DNA of 64,000 nucleotides from Prorocentrum cordatum (Eukaryota > Sar > Dinophyceae > Prorocentrales > Prorocentraceae). The DNA lies in contig CAUYUJ010016158.1 of NCBI GenBank assembly GCA_963575745.1, positions 72,501-136,500 of the forward strand. Direction: 5' to 3'. The position numbers were made by a program, and so were the translations under genes. Position 1 is the first letter of the stretch. The number at the start of each line of letters is the position of its first letter. Positions 61,417 through 64,000 of this stretch are shown piece after piece. The notes beneath the pieces were generated by a model that saw only the letters and a list, made by a program, of their open reading frames with translations, ran no database searches and had not been told where the DNA came from.

Positions 61417-63015
61417 GTGTACGATGCTGATGGTATCTCGTGTTTCTTCCTGGAAGACTCTGCTCAGGTTCTCCAGGGTTACTGGTCCGAGTTTTTCTCT
61501 CCGAAAGCTCTTGGCAGGTCCCTGTGGTCTGAGGTGTCTGCGCACATCCAGATGGTTTCAGAGCTGCCTTCCGAAGCTTGGCAGCTTACTTATGCGGAGT
61601 TGTTTGAGTATCTTCGGACACTGTGCCACAGCATGCCTGGACCAGACAGCGTTCCGCATGGAGCTTGGTCGGCGCCGGTTTCCGCGCCCGCCCTTCGTGA
61701 TATTTATTTCTGTTTCTTCAATGGGAATATTGAGTCTCTGCCGCCCGACATGCGTCGCAGCCTCATGCTTTTCCTCACTAGAGGTTCTGACGTTCGTGAC
61801 AACGGTCCAGAGGTCTCCAGAGGTCCCAAAGAAACTCGCCCGCTAAGTATGTCTAACACGGACATCAAGATTCTCGCTGGGGCTATGTCTATTTTTTTGG
61901 CTGCACATGTCTCGCAGGTTGTTTCCTCCGACCAGAAGTGTTTGAAGCATCGTGGTATGATCGCCAACACTGTCGAAGCAGAGGCCGGGTCTCTAGAACA
62001 ACATGTCTTGGCGAACGAGCAAGCGCGTTTATTGCTCACCGATTTCTGCGCAGCGTTTCCGTCGCTGGCGATTCCCTTGCTGTTGCACGTGCTGAGTGAA
62101 ATGAGGATCAGCTCTGCCGTCGTTTCATTTTTCATGCTGCTTTGTCAGGAGCAGACTGCCGCTGCGGTGCTGGGGGGGAGGAGGTTCGGGAAGATTGTCA
62201 TGGGATCTGGGGTCAAGCAAGGGTGTCCGTCCAGCATGCTCCTTTTCTTGCTCGCGGTGGATCCGCTACTCAGGTGGGTCAAGGCGAAGTGCAGCAGTCA
62301 AATCGATCGTACGCTTGCTTATGCTTATGATTTTTGCTATGGGCTTCTGAATGCACTCTCGTCCCTGGGTCCTGTTCTTCGTGCCCTTCAGCTTCTGGAG
62401 CCGATTGCTGGACTCGCCTTGAACTTCAAGAAATGCCAGGTGCTCATCGTAGGTAACCTCGACCTAGGTCTGATGCGCGACTCGATTGCTGTTCTGAAGG
62501 GGGACTGCCGGTTGCTTCAGGTTGTCGACAGCGTGAAATATCTCAGGGCCTTCATAGGCCCGCAGGCTCACCGTCGCGCGTGGTCTGAGGCCCTCCCGAA
62601 GTTCAGGTTCCGTGTCGGCATCGCCCGTCAGCTTGGCCTGGGACTTACGAGAGCAGCATTTGCGTTCAGAGTGATGCTCGTCTCGGTGCTCTCTTGCATC
62701 CTCCAAGTCCATCCTGTGTCTCCTGCCCCGTTGAGTTATTATCGAGAAGCGGTTATGTTCCTCACGTCTGGGCCTCGTAACTCGTTCTCCAACTCTTTCT
62801 GCACGCAGCTGCGCAAGCTTCATCTGCCCGTCGAGTTTCAAGACCTGCTGTGCCTGGCCAAAGCGACGTGTATCCGACGTATGAGTAGGAATGATGGGAT
62901 AGGCGTTGTTTTTGAGCATCTTCGGTCTCTTGAGGATCATCCAGAGCATGTCTCTGTCATGATGAGGAGGTTCTTGGAAGTCGAGTTTCCTTTGCTATAT
63001 GCGCAGTCTGCATGA
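61417..63015 (+). CDS. LINE-D reverse transcriptase (long open frame, active site mutated)
   Basis: The frame is open upstream to about 61,330 (RYQELWRRFRSRTHVTCVYD), so GTG 61,417 is internal. Blocks in order: CHSMPGPDSVPHGAW, KETRPLSMSNTDIKILAGAM, LLTDFCAAFPSLA (motif A Asp), GSGVKQGCPSSMLLFLLAVD (motif B), LAYAYDFCYGLL (motif C), IAGLALNFKKCQVLI (motif D) and VDSVKYLRAFIGPQA (motif E). Motif C should be YADD, but the first catalytic Asp is Tyr (TAT at 62,326-62,328), a single-base change from GAT. The invariant Gly of YLG in motif E is Arg. Despite these changes the frame has stayed open for 532 codons, so inactivation looks recent. Confidence 0.85.
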   Translation: MYDADGISCFFLEDSAQVLQGYWSEFFSPKALGRSLWSEVSAHIQMVSELPSEAWQLTYAELFEYLRTLCHSMPGPDSVPHGAWSAPVSAPALRDIYFCFFNGNIESLPPDMRRSLMLFLTRGSDVRDNGPEVSRGPKETRPLSMSNTDIKILAGAMSIFLAAHVSQVVSSDQKCLKHRGMIANTVEAEAGSLEQHVLANEQARLLLTDFCAAFPSLAIPLLLHVLSEMRISSAVVSFFMLLCQEQTAAAVLGGRRFGKIVMGSGVKQGCPSSMLLFLLAVDPLLRWVKAKCSSQIDRTLAYAYDFCYGLLNALSSLGPVLRALQLLEPIAGLALNFKKCQVLIVGNLDLGLMRDSIAVLKGDCRLLQVVDSVKYLRAFIGPQAHRRAWSEALPKFRFRVGIARQLGLGLTRAAFAFRVMLVSVLSCILQVHPVSPAPLSYYREAVMFLTSGPRNSFSNSFCTQLRKLHLPVEFQDLLCLAKATCIRRMSRNDGIGVVFEHLRSLEDHPEHVSVMMRRFLEVEFPLLYAQSA

Positions 63016-63745
63016 ATGGTATTACGCTATCCCATCACGAGTGAACGTAGATGCTGATGGTCGAGAGCTCCCCTGCCAAAGATGACCCTCGCCAGACACT
63101 CTTTCGTCGAGTTGCAGCATGGTTCCCAGAGATGTCACAGCGCAGCATGGATCGGTTCTGGATTAACTCGTACTGCGTGCTCCTGAACATTCAGCCGTAT
63201 ATGCTCGTGGGAACCTTACGTATCCTGTGCCGCGGTCCCTGCGCCACCAAGCGATATAAATCTAGCCCTGCAGGTTGTGCCCTGGGATGCCTAGCACCTG
63301 GTGAGGGTGATCTTGATAGCGTTGAACACTATGTATGTTATCCTCGGTTTGCTTCTCTGTTCAGATATCGGCTTGGGCCCCTATTCATCTCCTCGTCTTG
63401 GTTTCCTGAGGGTTCGCCCTGGCTCCTCCCCTTCCTGCTTTCACCATCACCCATGTCTCCCAATATGTTATATGCCGCTTGTGTCGATGCGTTGGCTACT
63501 CTTCATAACTGTCGTCGCCTGGGCATCCCAGGCACATACCAGCAACGCTTTGAAGCTCGCCGCAGAGTTACGAGTCGCCGCCATCGTGCGGTGGCCTCTG
63601 CCTGGAGTAACCCGGCGGCTGTTTTCTTCGCCCCTTCCTCTTCCTCCTCCCGTGTGCAGGGAGCATTTGCTGCTCCTGGAGGGGCACTTGCCACCCCTGG
63701 CGGGGGCCGCCAGGTCCGCTCGCGAGGCCGCTGGACTAGTGGCCT
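63016..63745 (+). pseudogene. LINE-D C-terminal domain with Cys/His motif
   Basis: After the stop at 63,013-63,015 the protein continues in a second frame (LHEWYYAIPSRVNVDADG) and then a third (LFRRVAAWFPEMSQRSMDRF, YMLVGTLRILCRG, CALGCLAPGEGDLDSVEHYV then CYPRF, MLYAACVDALATLHNCRRLG). C-x-GC…D-S-HY-x-C matches the motif in LINE-B. Confidence 0.75.
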
Positions 63746-63836
63746 GTCCTTTTTGGGTGCCGTTTCACAGCGAGTCGGCGAAAGGTCGGGCGCGAGCACG
63801 CCCGTGCAAGTACAAACGCGTGGGGGGCGGTCAACG

Positions 63837-63837
<1 letters not shown>

Positions 63838-63873
<36 letters not shown>
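63838..63873. repeat. TA dinucleotide tract
   Basis: About 17 TA repeats between CGTAT and AACGCC. Confidence 0.95.
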
Positions 63874-63874
<1 letters not shown>

Positions 63875-64000
63875 CGCCCCGAAGGCTCCCAATAACGCCC
63901 CAAAAACGCCCCAAGAGGCCCCCGAGAGGCCTCCAAGAGGCTCCCAAGAGACCCCCAAAAGGCCCCAAGGGGCTCCCAAAGTGTCCCAATACGGCTCCAA
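63875..64000 (-). repeat. GGCC/CTTGG dispersed repeat, minus orientation
   Basis: CCCCAAGAGGCC and GGCTCCCAAGAG words belong to the same family and have the same orientation as 885-1,450. The block runs off the end of the window. Confidence 0.8.

Larger units (their letters stand above)
60150..63745 (+). mobile_element. LINE-D: non-LTR retrotransposon (EN-RT-C..HY..C)
   Basis: EN, RT and a C-terminal Cys/His motif follow one another over 3.6 kb, with frameshifts near 60,620 and 63,012 and a mutated RT active site. Its C-terminus matches LINE-B and lacks RNase H. No spliced-leader relic is seen at the 5' end and no target-site duplication was found, so the ends are approximate. Confidence 0.8.

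Noticed and set aside
63838-63873. TA tract as a TATA-type promoter
   Set aside because: It is a simple dinucleotide repeat next to repeat DNA; dinoflagellate core promoters are not known to rely on TATA.

Overview
The window looks like nuclear DNA of a dinoflagellate. The strongest evidence is a 22-nt sequence at 37,416-37,437 that differs at one position from the dinoflagellate trans-spliced leader (recalled consensus). It sits exactly at the 5' end of a full-length LINE. Very high GC, large tandem-repeat arrays, decayed LINEs, repeat-filled introns and one probable GA-AG intron all fit. I cannot name the species; a large repeat-rich genome of the Prorocentrum type is a guess.

Layout. 1-6.9 kb is mostly simple repeats and minisatellites, with a frameshifted minus-strand retroelement polyprotein remnant at 4.9-5.9 kb. 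7.1-16.9 kb holds the main gene. I reconstruct it as an endonuclease/exonuclease/phosphatase (EEP) domain, a HUH/two-tyrosine Rep domain and a PIF1-family helicase, joined by two frame-restoring introns (9,330-9,603 and 10,142-11,127) and one unresolved frame change near 12.95 kb. This is a Helitron/Helentron-type protein with the nuclease at the N-terminus. An 18-bp motif (GGTGCTTCTCAGCCTGCG, read as GASQPA) is scattered about 20 times through its exons, always in one phase, and recurs in intron 1 and the 3' flank. 17.2-18.4 kb carries arrays built on a 20-nt core that also forms the minisatellite in intron 2.

19-30.3 kb is repeat territory: a degenerate GGCC/CTTGG family with higher-order modules carrying perfect hairpins, a 1.4-kb foldback element whose arms are 27-bp repeats (26.09-27.43 kb), and a 32-bp array (27.48-29.04 kb). 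32.2-33.7 kb is a 5'-truncated LINE. 34.1-36.1 kb has a MITE and other inverted repeats. 37.1-46.76 kb is a 77-bp satellite split by a 6-kb LINE that starts with the spliced leader and is flanked by a 12-bp target-site duplication. 49.07-53.58 kb is a third LINE (EN-RT-RNase H) broken by frameshifts. 55.0-57.2 kb has two exons of a PP2C-type protein phosphatase separated by a 1.9-kb intron filled with a 103-bp satellite. 58.1 kb has a second MITE. 60.15-63.75 kb is a fourth LINE with a mutated reverse-transcriptase active site.

Host coding content appears small (the PP2C exons and a few unidentified exon-like ORFs). Most coding capacity belongs to mobile elements. The LINEs fall into two designs: EN-RT-RNase H-zinc finger (37.4 and 49.1 kb) and EN-RT ending in a C..C..HY..C zinc motif (60.1 kb; the truncated 32.2-kb copy shares the C-terminal motif).
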